Origin: Bradyrhizobium sp. CSA207
Lineage (GTDB): Bacteria; Pseudomonadota; Alphaproteobacteria; Rhizobiales; Xanthobacteraceae
Direction of reading: 5' to 3'
Assembly (NCBI RefSeq): GCF_029051685.1
Contig: NZ_JAACFT010000007.1
Span: 186,001-250,000, forward strand
DNA: 64,000 nt
Shown here: piece by piece, positions 1 through 8,555 of the stretch
Layout of the letters: each line of letters starts with the position of its first letter
Numbering within the stretch: position 1 is the stretch's first letter
Position numbers and translations under genes: made by a program
Notes under the pieces: model-generated
What the model saw: only the letters and a program-made list of their open reading frames with translations
Databases searched by the model: none
Told to the model about the DNA's origin: nothing

Positions 1-288
1 GCTCGCGACCGCAAAGCCGAACCGCGACGACCGGCCGGGACAATTGGCGAGCAGTGCGCGCCGTGCGCGGGCGGGTGCCGAGGTCGGTGCAGATCAGAAG
101 GCGGGAGGATTTTGAAAGGCCGCATCCCCGGTTGAATGCCGGTCCAAGGTTCCCATCTTGGCTTGACATCGCCGCCCCGGACAGTGTCTACGGCCCCCTT
201 TGAGGCATGATCCGGAACCATAGCCTAGGCCGCGCGTAGTCGGCTGCCGGTTCGCGCGGGCATCATGCTCGACAAGCAGGGAGCGCCG
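1..288. other. Leader region upstream of fabD, no gene seen
   Basis: No convincing reading frame is present on either strand; the open frames here are shadows of fabD. A TTGACA hexamer at 163-168 could be a -35 box for the fabD operon, but the expected -10 region (about 185-191, TGTCTAC) is a poor match, so the promoter is only a suggestion. A good ribosome binding site, AGGGAG at 278-283, lies five bases before the fabD ATG. Confidence 0.4.
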
Positions 289-1248
289 ATGACGGCAGCA
301 TTCACGTTTCCGGGGCAGGGTTCCCAGGCCATTGGCATGGGCAAGGCTCTGGCAGATGCCTTCCCAATGGCGCGCGCCGTGTTCGACGAGGTCGATTCGG
401 CGCTGGGGGAGAGGCTGACGTCGACCATCTGGGATGGTCCGGCCGAAGCCCTCCAGCTCACCGAAAACGCCCAGCCGGCGCTGATGGCGGTGTCCATGGC
501 GACCCTGCGCGTGCTGGAGGCGGAAGCCGGTTTTTCCGTGGGACGGGACGCAGCCTTCGTCGCAGGCCACTCGCTCGGTGAATATTCGGCGTTGGCTGCG
601 GCTGGCAGCCTGACCATTTCCGACACCGCGCGCCTCCTTCGCACCCGCGGTCTCACAATGCAGAAGGCCGTGCCCGTCGGTATTGGCGCGATGGCCGCGC
701 TGCTCGGCCTCGACTACGAAGCGGCCGTGGAGGTCGCCAACGAGGCGGCACAGGGCCAGGTCTGCCAGGCCGCCAACGACAATGGCGGCGGGCAGGTGGT
801 GGTCTCTGGCGACAAGGTGGCGGTCGATCGCGCCGTCGACATCGCCAAGGCCAAGGGCGCCAAGCGGGCGATGTTGCTGCCGGTGTCCGCGCCGTTCCAT
901 TGCAAACTGATGCAGCCCGCGGCGGACGCCATGGCGGAGGCGCTGTCCAAGGTCACCATCAAGGCGCCGGCGGCGCCGCTGGTATCAAACGTATTGGCGA
1001 GCGCCATTACCGATCCCGACGAGATCCGCCGCCGCCTGGTGGAGCAGGTCACCGGAACGGTGCGCTGGCGCGAATCGGTTGCCTATATGGCAGGGCAGGG
1101 CGTCACCCGTTTCTTCGAGATCGGCGCGGGCAAGGTGCTGACCGGTCTGGTCAAGCGCATCGCGGACGGTGCCGTCGGTGTCGCCGTCGGCGGGCCGAAC
1201 GACATCGCCGCCGCCAAGGATGCATTGGCCGCTGCGAAGCAGGCCTAA
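289..1248 (+). CDS. fabD: Malonyl-CoA:ACP S-malonyltransferase FabD
   Basis: Transfers malonyl from malonyl-CoA to acyl carrier protein, supplying the extender unit for type II fatty acid synthesis in the cytoplasm. The protein (319 aa) opens with the family's FPGQGSQ motif and carries the nucleophile elbow GHSLGEYS with Ser about residue 95; the SAPFH segment near residue 205 supplies the catalytic His. An upstream in-frame ATG at 265 would add eight residues. I chose 289 because AGGGAG sits five bases before it and the protein then starts like other FabDs. It is first in a fabD-fabG-acpP-fabF series, so its role is secure. Confidence 0.96.
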   Translation: MTAAFTFPGQGSQAIGMGKALADAFPMARAVFDEVDSALGERLTSTIWDGPAEALQLTENAQPALMAVSMATLRVLEAEAGFSVGRDAAFVAGHSLGEYSALAAAGSLTISDTARLLRTRGLTMQKAVPVGIGAMAALLGLDYEAAVEVANEAAQGQVCQAANDNGGGQVVVSGDKVAVDRAVDIAKAKGAKRAMLLPVSAPFHCKLMQPAADAMAEALSKVTIKAPAAPLVSNVLASAITDPDEIRRRLVEQVTGTVRWRESVAYMAGQGVTRFFEIGAGKVLTGLVKRIADGAVGVAVGGPNDIAAAKDALAAAKQA

Positions 1249-1256
1249 AAGTTTGT

Positions 1257-1301
1257 GCACGATCTTTCCGGAAATCCGCTGCACACTTTTCCGGATCGTG
1301 C
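1257..1301. repeat. Palindromic intergenic element, copy 1
   Basis: GCACGATC (1257-1264) pairs with GATCGTGC (1294-1301), and TTTCCGGA motifs lie just inside both arms. The same architecture (GCATGATC...GATCATGC around TTCGG/TTCCGGA and a CCGCTTC core) recurs at 15561-15606 and 30684-30749. Here it fills the fabD-fabG gap, directly before the fabG ribosome binding site. It is a dispersed, REP-like family, and a hairpin in the mRNA is expected. Confidence 0.75.
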
Positions 1302-1317
1302 TTTGAAGGAGTTATCG

Positions 1318-2055
1318 ATGTTCGATCTGACTGGCAGGAAGGCGCTCGTCACCGGAGCGACCGGCGGCATCGGCGGCGCGATTGCGCAGGCGCTGCACGC
1401 GCAGGGCGCCACAATTGCCATTTCGGGGACGCGGAAAGAAGTGCTGGATGAGCTTGCAGGCAAGCTCGGCGAGCGCACCCACGTTTTGCCTTGCAATCTC
1501 TCCAAGGCCGACGAGGTCGAGGCGTTGGTGCCCGCCGCGGAAGCGGCGATGGGGCAGGTCGACATCCTCGTCGCCAATGCCGGCATCACGCGCGATAATC
1601 TGTTCGTCCAGCTCCGCGACGAGGATTGGGAAGAGGTCATCAATGTCAACCTGACCTCGACCTTCCGCCTGGCACGCGCTGCCACGAAATTGATGATGCG
1701 CAAGCGCTTCGGCCGCATCATCGCAATTACCTCGGTCGTCGGCGTCACCGGCAATCCGGGGCAGGGCAACTACACTGCGTCAAAGGCGGGCCTGATCGGC
1801 ATGATCAAGACGCTCGGCGCCGAATACGCCAAGCGCGGCGTCACCGCGAACTGCATCGCGCCCGGCTTCATCAAGACGCCGATGACGGATGCGCTCAACG
1901 ACAAGCAGCGCGAAACGATTCTGACCAAGGTTCCGGCTGCCCGACTCGGCACTCCCGAGGATATCGCGGCGGCTGCCGTTTACCTGAGTTCGAACGAAGC
2001 GGCCTACGTCACCGGCCAGACAATCCACGTCAATGGCGGCATGGCCATGATTTGA
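1318..2055 (+). CDS. fabG: 3-oxoacyl-ACP reductase FabG
   Basis: NADPH-dependent reduction of 3-oxoacyl-ACP to 3-hydroxyacyl-ACP, the first reduction of the fatty acid elongation cycle. The 245-aa protein is a classical short-chain dehydrogenase. It has the GATGGIGGAIA dinucleotide loop near residue 15, the NAG motif near 88, the catalytic Ser in ITSVVG and the YTASK Tyr/Lys pair near 151-155, and it ends in the usual VNGGMAMI. The start has AAGGAG six bases upstream. It lies between fabD and acpP, as in many proteobacteria. Many SDRs look alike, and the position in the fab operon is what makes the FabG name firm. Confidence 0.96.
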   Translation: MFDLTGRKALVTGATGGIGGAIAQALHAQGATIAISGTRKEVLDELAGKLGERTHVLPCNLSKADEVEALVPAAEAAMGQVDILVANAGITRDNLFVQLRDEDWEEVINVNLTSTFRLARAATKLMMRKRFGRIIAITSVVGVTGNPGQGNYTASKAGLIGMIKTLGAEYAKRGVTANCIAPGFIKTPMTDALNDKQRETILTKVPAARLGTPEDIAAAAVYLSSNEAAYVTGQTIHVNGGMAMI

Positions 2056-2366
2056 AGGCTCGTTCCGCGCCTGGGAAGGGGGCGGTGCGGGATACGGCAA
2101 ACGGCCGTTTCCGAAGGAAAATGAGGCTTGTAGTCAAGGCAATTGAAGTATGATAACCGGACCTTCAACGGATGGGCAAAGAACGCCATTGCAGGTTTTT
2201 GAAACCCTGTATATTGGCGATGCGGAGCCTTGGCCGTCGTTCGCCGGGCCCCGCTTCGGTTAGGATGGGGTCAATCAAAGTTCGTAAGCGAAGGCAATAA
2301 ACGACCACGACGGCTCGTATCGTCCCGGGGGGTCGGGTCTACAGGGAACAACACGAGGTTAAAGCA
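2056..2366. other. Intergenic region between fabG and acpP
   Basis: About 310 bases with no credible gene. TTGCAG (2189-2194) and TATATT (2210-2215) resemble promoter boxes with a short 15-base spacer, so acpP may have its own promoter, which would suit the high demand for acyl carrier protein. The acpP leader after that is about 150 bases long. I saw no recognisable riboswitch. Confidence 0.35.
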
Positions 2367-2606
2367 ATGAGTGACATTGGCGAACGGGTTAAGAAGATCG
2401 TGGTCGAACACCTTGGTGTTGAACCCGAGAAGGTTGTCGACGCTGCGAGCTTCATCGACGACCTCGGCGCCGACAGTCTGGACACCGTCGAACTGGTGAT
2501 GGCGTTCGAAGAGGAATTCGGTTGCGAGATTCCGGACGACGCCGCGGAAACGATTCTCACCGTCGGCGACGCCACGAAGTTTCTCGAGAAGAACGCAAAG
2601 AGCTAA
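2367..2606 (+). CDS. acpP: Acyl carrier protein AcpP
   Basis: Small acidic carrier (79 aa) that holds growing acyl chains on a 4'-phosphopantetheine arm. The attachment motif [12 protein letters not shown] is intact, with the modified Ser at about residue 37. Length and charge match housekeeping AcpP of alphaproteobacteria. The gene sits between fabG and fabF and probably has its own promoter in the long leader upstream; a strong hairpin follows it. Confidence 0.98.
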   Translation: MSDIGERVKKIVVEHLGVEPEKVVDAASFIDDLGADSLDTVELVMAFEEEFGCEIPDDAAETILTVGDATKFLEKNAKS

Positions 2607-2633
2607 GCTCTTTAATTTCGCGGGGACAACATT

Positions 2634-2672
2634 GAAACCGGACGGGCCGCCTACCGGCGGTCAGCCGGTTTC
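2634..2672 (+). terminator. Hairpin between acpP and fabF, possible terminator or attenuator
   Basis: GAAACCGG (2634-2641) pairs with CCGGTTTC (2665-2672), and an inner stem CCGCC (2647-2651) / GGCGG (2656-2660) is nested inside. TTGTTAT follows. The position suits partial termination after acpP, letting acpP be expressed above fabF. The following T run is interrupted, so efficiency cannot be judged. Confidence 0.5.
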
Positions 2673-2713
2673 TTGTTATCGGCCGTGAATCTTTCGAAGC
2701 GGAGTTTTCGGAT

Positions 2714-3979
2714 ATGAGGCGGGTTGTCGTCACGGGCCTCGGCATGGTGTCGCCACTCGGCTGTGGCGTCGAGCCGACCTGGAAGCGCATCCTCGACGGC
2801 GAAAGCGGGGCGCGCAAGATCGAGAGCTTCGACGTCTCCGATCTTCAGACCAGGATCGCCTGCACCGTGGTGCGCGGCGACGGTTCGAACGACAGCTTCA
2901 ATCCCGATCTCTGGATGGAGCCGAAGGACCAGCGCAAGGTCGACGACTTCATCATTTTCGGCATGGCCGCTGCGGGCCAGGCGCTCGACGATGCCAACTG
3001 GCATCCCGAGACCGAAGAGGACAAATGCGCGACCGGTACCATGATCGGTTCCGGCATCGGTGGCCTGAACGGCATCGCCGATACTGCGGTCCTGTTGAAG
3101 GAACGCGGGCCGCGCCGGGTGTCGCCGTTCTTCATTCCGGGCCGCCTGATCAATCTCGCCTCCGGCTATGTCTCGATCAAGCATGGGCTGAAGGGGCCGA
3201 ACCATTCGGTGGTCACGGCCTGTTCGACCGGCGCGCATGCGGTCGGCGACGCCGCGCGTCTGATTGCGCTGGGCGATGCCGACGTCATGGTCGCCGGCGG
3301 CGCGGAATCGCCAATCGGCCGCATCGGTATTGCCGGCTTCAACGCCGCGCGCGCGCTGTCGACCGGCTTCAACGAAACGCCCGAAAAGGCCTCGCGTCCG
3401 TACGACAAGGAGCGCGACGGCTTCGTGATGGGCGAGGGCGCCGGTGTCCTGGTCCTGGAAGAACTCGAGCATGCCCGGCGTCGTGGCGCGAAGATCTATG
3501 CCGAGGTGATCGGCTACGGCCTGTCCGGCGATGCCTATCACATTACCTCGCCTTCGCCCGATGGCGACGGCGGCTACCGCAGCATGGTGGCCGCGCTGAA
3601 GCGCGCCGGCCTCTCGCCGTCCGATCTCGACTACATCAACGCGCATGGCACCTCGACGCCGCTCGGTGACGAGATCGAACTCGGTGCGGTCGAACGGCTG
3701 CTCGGCAATGCCGCTTCCAGAGTCGCGATGTCCTCGACCAAATCATCGACCGGTCATCTTCTTGGCGCGGCCGGTGCGATCGAGGCGATCTTCGCCATCC
3801 TCGCGATTCGCGATAATGTCGTCCCGCCGACTATCAATCTGGACAACCCCTCGGTCGAAACTGCGATCGATCTCGTACCGCACACGGCGAAGAAGCGTGA
3901 GGTCAATGTCGTATTGTCGAATTCTTTTGGTTTTGGCGGTACCAACGCGTCGGTGATCTTCCGCCGCTTGGCCAGTTAG
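2714..3979 (+). CDS. fabF: 3-oxoacyl-ACP synthase II FabF
   Basis: Condenses malonyl-ACP with acyl-ACP in fatty acid chain elongation. The 421-aa protein has the full ketosynthase triad: Cys at about residue 170 in VVTACSTGAHA, His in NAHGTSTPLGD near 310, and His in STGHLLGAAG near 347. A C-terminal SFGFGGTN loop is also present. Length is typical of FabF. It starts with MRRVVVTGLGMVSPLG, a normal N terminus. It follows acpP after the hairpin and is followed by mltG. Confidence 0.97.
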   Translation: MRRVVVTGLGMVSPLGCGVEPTWKRILDGESGARKIESFDVSDLQTRIACTVVRGDGSNDSFNPDLWMEPKDQRKVDDFIIFGMAAAGQALDDANWHPETEEDKCATGTMIGSGIGGLNGIADTAVLLKERGPRRVSPFFIPGRLINLASGYVSIKHGLKGPNHSVVTACSTGAHAVGDAARLIALGDADVMVAGGAESPIGRIGIAGFNAARALSTGFNETPEKASRPYDKERDGFVMGEGAGVLVLEELEHARRRGAKIYAEVIGYGLSGDAYHITSPSPDGDGGYRSMVAALKRAGLSPSDLDYINAHGTSTPLGDEIELGAVERLLGNAASRVAMSSTKSSTGHLLGAAGAIEAIFAILAIRDNVVPPTINLDNPSVETAIDLVPHTAKKREVNVVLSNSFGFGGTNASVIFRRLAS

Positions 3980-4104
3980 CTTGCGTTTGAACCGAATCCA
4001 CCGATTTGCCGCATTCGGCGATAGTCATACATGTGGGCGCGTGCATTTGGCTGGACAAACGATTGTCGGGCCGCATTTGAACCGGCAGGATTCAGGTTGC
4101 TTCG

Positions 4105-5376
4105 ATGAGTGAAAGGCCGCCCATTTCGCCCCGGAGTCCGCGGGCAGCGCTCGAGCCCGAGCAGGTCCCGCCGCCGCCAAAGCGATCGGACCGGGCGCGC
4201 AATCCCTTCGTGATCGTCGGCAACGCGATCATCACACTGCTGCTGATCGCCATGATCGGTGCGGGCGGCGTGTATTATTACGGCCGGCAGGTGCTTGAGG
4301 CCGCAGGTCCCCTCAAGGAAGACAAGATCGTCAACATTCCCCAGCGCGCGGGCAAGCGCGACATCGCCGAAACCCTGAACCGGGAAGGCGTGACGGACGT
4401 CAATCCGTGGGTGTTCATCGCCAGCGTGGCAGCGCTGAAGGCGAGTTCGGACCTGAAGCCCGGCGAATATTCGTTCCAGAAGAACGCGTCCTTGCGCGAC
4501 GTCATCGGCACCATCGTCGAGGGCAAGGTGGTGCAGCACGCCGTCACGATTCCCGAAGGCCTGACCTCCGAGCAGATCGTGGCGCGGCTTTCCGACAACG
4601 ACATCTTCATCGGCAGCGTGCGCGAGCTGCCGCGCGAGGGCACGCTGCTGCCGGAGACCTACAAGTTCCCGCGTGGGACCCCGCGCGAGCAGGTGGTCCA
4701 GCGCATGCAGCAGGCGCACAAGCGCGTGCTGGCCGAGATCTGGGAGCGTCGCAGCCAGGACATTCCGGTCAAGACTCCGGAGCAACTGGTGACGCTGGCC
4801 TCGATCGTCGAGAAGGAGACCGGCAAGCCGGATGAGCGCAGCCGTGTCGCCGCCGTGTTCGTCAATCGCCTGAAGCAGAGGATCAAGCTGCAGTCCGATC
4901 CCACGATCATCTACGGCATCGTCGGCGGCAAGGGCACGCTAGGCCGCCCGATCAAGCGGAGCGAGATCACGCAGCCCTCGCCCTACAACACCTATGTGAT
5001 CGAAGGATTGCCGCCGGGTCCGATCTCCAATCCCGGCCGCGCCTCGCTGGAAGCCACCGCCAATCCGGCCCGCACCCGCGATCTCTATTTCGTCGCCGAC
5101 GGTACCGGCGGGCACGCCTTCACCGAGACCTACGATGCGCACCAGAAGAACGTCGCCAAGCTGCGCGCGATGGAGAAGCAGATCCAGAACGACACGGTCG
5201 AGCCGGCCGATGATGCGCAGCCCCCGGCCGCCGCGCCGCCCGCCGCCGCCGATACGCCCACCGCGACCACGCCGGCGCGGCCCAATCAGCAGAAAAAGCC
5301 GCCGGCGCGGCCTGCCAATCCGGCTCCTGCCCGGCAAGGCGCCGTGCAGCCGTCGCCGCCGGTGGTCCAGCGCTAG
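4105..5376 (+). CDS. mltG: Endolytic murein transglycosylase MltG
   Basis: Inner-membrane lytic transglycosylase (YceG family) that cuts nascent glycan strands. The 423-aa protein has a short Pro/Arg-rich cytoplasmic start, one membrane segment at about residues 35-58, and the YceG catalytic domain. The catalytic Glu lies in SIVEKETG, followed by VAAVFVNRL and the LQSDPT motif. The last 60 or so residues form a Pro/Ala-rich tail (PPAAAPPAAADTP) not needed for the family fold. fabF upstream and yicC-gmk downstream are common neighbours in rhizobia. Confidence 0.94.
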   Translation: MSERPPISPRSPRAALEPEQVPPPPKRSDRARNPFVIVGNAIITLLLIAMIGAGGVYYYGRQVLEAAGPLKEDKIVNIPQRAGKRDIAETLNREGVTDVNPWVFIASVAALKASSDLKPGEYSFQKNASLRDVIGTIVEGKVVQHAVTIPEGLTSEQIVARLSDNDIFIGSVRELPREGTLLPETYKFPRGTPREQVVQRMQQAHKRVLAEIWERRSQDIPVKTPEQLVTLASIVEKETGKPDERSRVAAVFVNRLKQRIKLQSDPTIIYGIVGGKGTLGRPIKRSEITQPSPYNTYVIEGLPPGPISNPGRASLEATANPARTRDLYFVADGTGGHAFTETYDAHQKNVAKLRAMEKQIQNDTVEPADDAQPPAAAPPAAADTPTATTPARPNQQKKPPARPANPAPARQGAVQPSPPVVQR

Positions 5377-5486
5377 CGGCCGCCCTGACCTGCGGTCTAG
5401 CGGATTCCACTTTCCTGCAAAAAAGTCTTAAGATTCGCGTGCCCTGATGGCCTCGCGAATCTCATTTGTCCGGAGAAACTGACCCG

Positions 5487-6374
5487 ATGGCGCTGTCGTC
5501 CATGACCGGCTTTGCCCGAAGCCACGGCGCTAGCGGGCCGTATACGTTCGAATGGGAATTGAAGTCGGTCAACGCCAAGGGCTTTGACCTGCGGGTGCGG
5601 TTGCCGCAGGGGTTCGACGAGCTCGAAGCCCACGCCAAGAAGCGCGCCGGCGAGGTGCTGTCGCGCGGCACCGTCTATGCCAATCTCACCGTCAAGCGCA
5701 CCAACGCGGCCGCCTCGGTCCGCGTCAACGAGGACGTGCTCAACGCCGTCCTGAAGGCCGCCGCGGTGATCGCCGGCAAGGTCGATGCGGTGGCGCCGAG
5801 CGTCGACGGCCTGCTCGCCATCAAGGGCGTGATCGAGGTCGCCGAGCCCGAGGGCGACGAGGACGAGGACAAGGCCGCGCGCCTCGCCGCAGCGGACGCC
5901 TTCGACAAGGCGCTCGCCGAGCTCGTCGAGATGCGCAGGCGCGAGGGCACCTCGCTCGGGCAGATCCTGACCCAGCGGGTCGACGAGGTCGAGCAACTGG
6001 CGAGAAAGGCCGAGGCCGCGCCCGGACGCAAGCCGGAGACGATCAAGGCCAGACTCGCCGAGCAGATCGCGGCATTGCTCGATACGTCGGACCGTTTCGA
6101 TTCCGACCGCCTGATGCAGGAAGCGATCCTGATCGCGACCAGGGCCGACATCCGCGAGGAACTCGATCGCATCGCCTCCCATATCGCCCAGGCGCGCGAG
6201 CTGATCGGCAAGGGCGGCCCGGTCGGGCGCAAGCTCGACTTCCTGGCGCAGGAGTTTCACCGCGAGGTCAACACCTGTTGCTCGAAGTCCAACGATATCG
6301 AGCTGACCAATACGGGGCTCGCCATGAAGAACGTGGTCGAGCAGTTCCGCGAGCAGGTCCAGAACCTGGAGTGA
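5487..6374 (+). CDS. yicC: YicC family endoribonuclease
   Basis: YicC-family protein of 295 aa starting MALSSMTGFARS, the hallmark N terminus of the family. The N-terminal YicC domain is followed by the DUF1732 C-terminal domain, which ends with the diagnostic FLAQEFHREVNTCCSKSND and a KNVVEQFREQVQNLE tail. E. coli YicC is reported to act as an RNase on small RNAs; that role is taken from the family and is not visible here. A TTG codon at 5466 is in frame upstream, but the ATG at 5487 gives the conserved start. gmk follows after three bases, so the two are probably translated together. Confidence 0.93.
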   Translation: MALSSMTGFARSHGASGPYTFEWELKSVNAKGFDLRVRLPQGFDELEAHAKKRAGEVLSRGTVYANLTVKRTNAAASVRVNEDVLNAVLKAAAVIAGKVDAVAPSVDGLLAIKGVIEVAEPEGDEDEDKAARLAAADAFDKALAELVEMRRREGTSLGQILTQRVDEVEQLARKAEAAPGRKPETIKARLAEQIAALLDTSDRFDSDRLMQEAILIATRADIREELDRIASHIAQARELIGKGGPVGRKLDFLAQEFHREVNTCCSKSNDIELTNTGLAMKNVVEQFREQVQNLE

Positions 6375-6377
6375 TCG

Positions 6378-7034
6378 ATGACGACGGGGCATGGTACTGA
6401 CGGTGTCGAGCGGCGCGGGCTGATGTTCGTGCTGTCCTCGCCGTCGGGCGCGGGCAAGACGACGCTGTCGCGTCTCCTCATCGAACGCATGCCCGGCTTG
6501 AGAATGTCGGTCTCGGCGACCACGCGGGCGATGCGGCCCGGTGAGGTCGATGGCAAGGATTATCTGTTCGTCGACAAGGCGCGGTTCGAGCAGATGGTCA
6601 CGGGCGACGAGCTGCTAGAATGGGCGACCGTGTTCGATAACCGTTACGGCACGCCGCGCGCTCCGGTCGAGGCCGCGCTGTCGGCGGGGCAGGACGTCCT
6701 GTTCGACATCGACTGGCAGGGCACGCAGCAGCTGCGCGAGAAGGCGCGCGCCGACGTCGTCAGCGTGTTCATCCTGCCGCCGTCAGCCGGCGATCTCGAG
6801 AAGCGGCTGCATTCGCGTGCGCAGGATTCCGACGAGGTGATCCGCAACCGCATGAGCCGCGCCAGCCACGAGATGAGCCACTGGGCCGAGTACGACTACA
6901 TCGTCATCAACCACGACATCGACGAAGCCTTCGCCGAGGTGCAGTCGATCCTGAAGGCCGAGCGCCTCAAGCGCGAGCGGCGGACTGGCCTCGTGGGCTT
7001 CGTGCGAAGTCTGCAAAGCCAGCTTCAGGCGTAG
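6378..7034 (+). CDS. gmk: Guanylate kinase
   Basis: Phosphorylates GMP to GDP. The 218-aa protein has the P-loop SSPSGAGKTTL near residue 18, the GMP-binding TTRAMRPGEVDGKDY segment, and DIDWQGTQQL. The stop of yicC lies three bases upstream. The 3' end overlaps the convergent minus-strand hypothetical gene by 68 bases. This is normal length for Gmk, and the fabF-mltG-yicC-gmk order supports the call. Confidence 0.97.
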   Translation: MTTGHGTDGVERRGLMFVLSSPSGAGKTTLSRLLIERMPGLRMSVSATTRAMRPGEVDGKDYLFVDKARFEQMVTGDELLEWATVFDNRYGTPRAPVEAALSAGQDVLFDIDWQGTQQLREKARADVVSVFILPPSAGDLEKRLHSRAQDSDEVIRNRMSRASHEMSHWAEYDYIVINHDIDEAFAEVQSILKAERLKRERRTGLVGFVRSLQSQLQA

Positions 7035-8187
7035 GCCGCGACAGCCGCGGCCCTTGCTTCGCCAGCCGTTCCAGCATCGTCGTGATGACGTCGATATCGA
7101 CCGCATCCTCATCGCGCGAATTTTCAGCGTGATCGGCCGGCTCTTCGTCATGGGGATGGTTGGCCGCAAGCTGTAGCGCCGATGCTTCGATCTCGAACTC
7201 CCCGTCGAATGCCTCGATCTCGGCCTCGTCAGGTTCTGCTGCTTTGGCCGGGGAGGAGGCAAGTGAGGAGACAAGGGCGGACGGTTGGTGCGCCGCCACG
7301 ACAATACCGATCTCGTCGGCGAACGCTGCGAGTGTTGCAGCCTGGGGACGTCGTTGTTGGGGACGCGTGGCATCGAAATCCACCGGACGTGGCTGCGCGC
7401 GCGGTGTCGCATTGAGCCAGGGGGCGCGGCTGCCGCGCTGATCCTGCGGCTCCCAATCGTTCCAGTTCACGCGGCGGTGGTCACCCGCCTGGACGCGGAC
7501 GCGTCCGCCGGCGAAGCGGTAGACGACGCTGGCGAGCAGGCCTGCGAGCGCCAGCGCGCCGCCGACGACGAGCAGGAGCGTCTGGAGCGAGCCGGTCGGC
7601 TTGTCGGCGGGCGCATCGGCCGCGGCGGGCGCCACTGGAGCAGCGGATTTTGCCGGCTTGGCGCTCGGCGGGGCCGCGGCCGTTGCGGGTGGGGCCACCG
7701 GTTGCGGCGCGGGCGAGGCGGAGGCGTCCGGCCAACGCGCAGCGACGGCAGGCTGTTGCGCATTGCTGTCATTGGCGCTCGGAGATGGAGGCGCAGCCGA
7801 CGGTGCGATCACCGCGGGCTGAGCGGGCGCGCTCTGCGGCGCCAGATATTCGGCGCGCGCGTTCTGCACTGAATACGGCTGCGTCGTTGCTGAATTATTC
7901 GCGTCGGGTGTTTCTGTCGAGTTCTGCGCGATCTGTGCGGTGGCCTTATCGGTGTCCTTGCCGCTTTCGGCGCGCAGGTACCAGCATTGCCGCTTGGTGC
8001 TGCGATCGAGGCGATAGTGCCAATGCTGTCCTTGCGGCGCGGTGCTCTTCGGCGAAGCGAGGCAGTCGCTCGCGGCGTTTGCAGCGCTCGACGCGCTCGG
8101 CGCGTTCTGCGACACGGCGGCCAGCGGCGCGCCGGCAACGATGCTGGCGACAAGTGTTGATATGAACTTGGCGGATCGGTTGCCCAT
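6967..8187 (-). CDS. Hypothetical exported, membrane-anchored protein
   Basis: I do not recognise a characterised family. The 406-aa protein starts MGNRSAKFISTLVASIVAGAPLAAVSQ, a signal peptide. A short conserved segment rich in Trp, Tyr and Cys follows (GQHWHYRLDRSTKRQCWYL). Next come a long Ala/Pro/Ser-rich low-complexity stretch, one membrane segment (LLLVVGGALALAGLLASVVYRF) and an acidic C-terminal part. The frame is open upstream to 8466, but the signal peptide and a usable start favour the ATG at 8187. Its last 68 bases are antisense to the end of gmk. The layout suggests a periplasmic head on a membrane anchor; function is unknown. Confidence 0.75.
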   Translation of the reverse strand: MGNRSAKFISTLVASIVAGAPLAAVSQNAPSASSAANAASDCLASPKSTAPQGQHWHYRLDRSTKRQCWYLRAESGKDTDKATAQIAQNSTETPDANNSATTQPYSVQNARAEYLAPQSAPAQPAVIAPSAAPPSPSANDSNAQQPAVAARWPDASASPAPQPVAPPATAAAPPSAKPAKSAAPVAPAAADAPADKPTGSLQTLLLVVGGALALAGLLASVVYRFAGGRVRVQAGDHRRVNWNDWEPQDQRGSRAPWLNATPRAQPRPVDFDATRPQQRRPQAATLAAFADEIGIVVAAHQPSALVSSLASSPAKAAEPDEAEIEAFDGEFEIEASALQLAANHPHDEEPADHAENSRDEDAVDIDVITTMLERLAKQGPRLSRPTPEAGFADFARSPRGQSAARA

Positions 8188-8555
8188 CCTGGTCTCCCGG
8201 TAACGCATAACGCAACGCTCTAGCTTCCCTTTCTCGTCAAAGAGTTGGGTGGCAATGAGCCGCAAATCCGGAGAGGATGTGGCCTGAATCGGGCCCGCGG
8301 CGCGTTCGTTCCGCCGCGAAATAAGGCTTTTTTGGCGCGTTGTGCTTTGCCCGACGCCTCGCGGCAAGGCCAACCTCGACCTCCGCACGTCATTCCGGGG
8401 AGCGCGCAAGCGCGAGCCCGGAATCCATTGCGCCGCAGAATACGCAGCCCGAATCCCGATGGTCAAATTCGCAATACCGCTGACCAGTTGCTGGCAGGAG
8501 CTTGACTCCCGCCATCCCGACCTCTAATAGATTTCGGACTAACTGGTCCATAAAA
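8188..8555. other. Intergenic region with a GC-rich hairpin repeat
   Basis: About 370 bases without a convincing gene. ATTCCGGG (8392-8399) pairs with CCCGGAAT (8417-8424) around a GCGC-rich loop. This resembles the CGTCATTCCGGG-type intergenic repeats common in bradyrhizobia. The right end holds the TetR operator described separately. Promoters for the two divergent genes must lie here, but I could not pick clear boxes. Confidence 0.5.
8536..8549. promoter_or_regulatory. Probable TetR operator in front of its own gene
   Basis: The palindrome GGAC-TAACTG-GTCC lies six bases before the regulator's ATG. The same GGAC-N6-GTCC spacing occurs at 9142-9157 just upstream of the MFS gene, within a longer perfect palindrome. 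Two sites with the same half-sites and spacing flanking a TetR gene and its target strongly suggest autoregulation and co-regulation. This is an inference from sequence only. Confidence 0.7.

Noticed and set aside
94..900. Long minus-strand open frame over the start of fabD
   Set aside because: It is antisense to the well-supported fabD gene, has no domain signal, and its Arg/Gly/His-rich composition is typical of shadow frames in GC-rich DNA.
2651..3646. Long minus-strand open frame opposite fabF
   Set aside because: Antisense shadow of fabF with skewed composition and no ribosome site or known domain.
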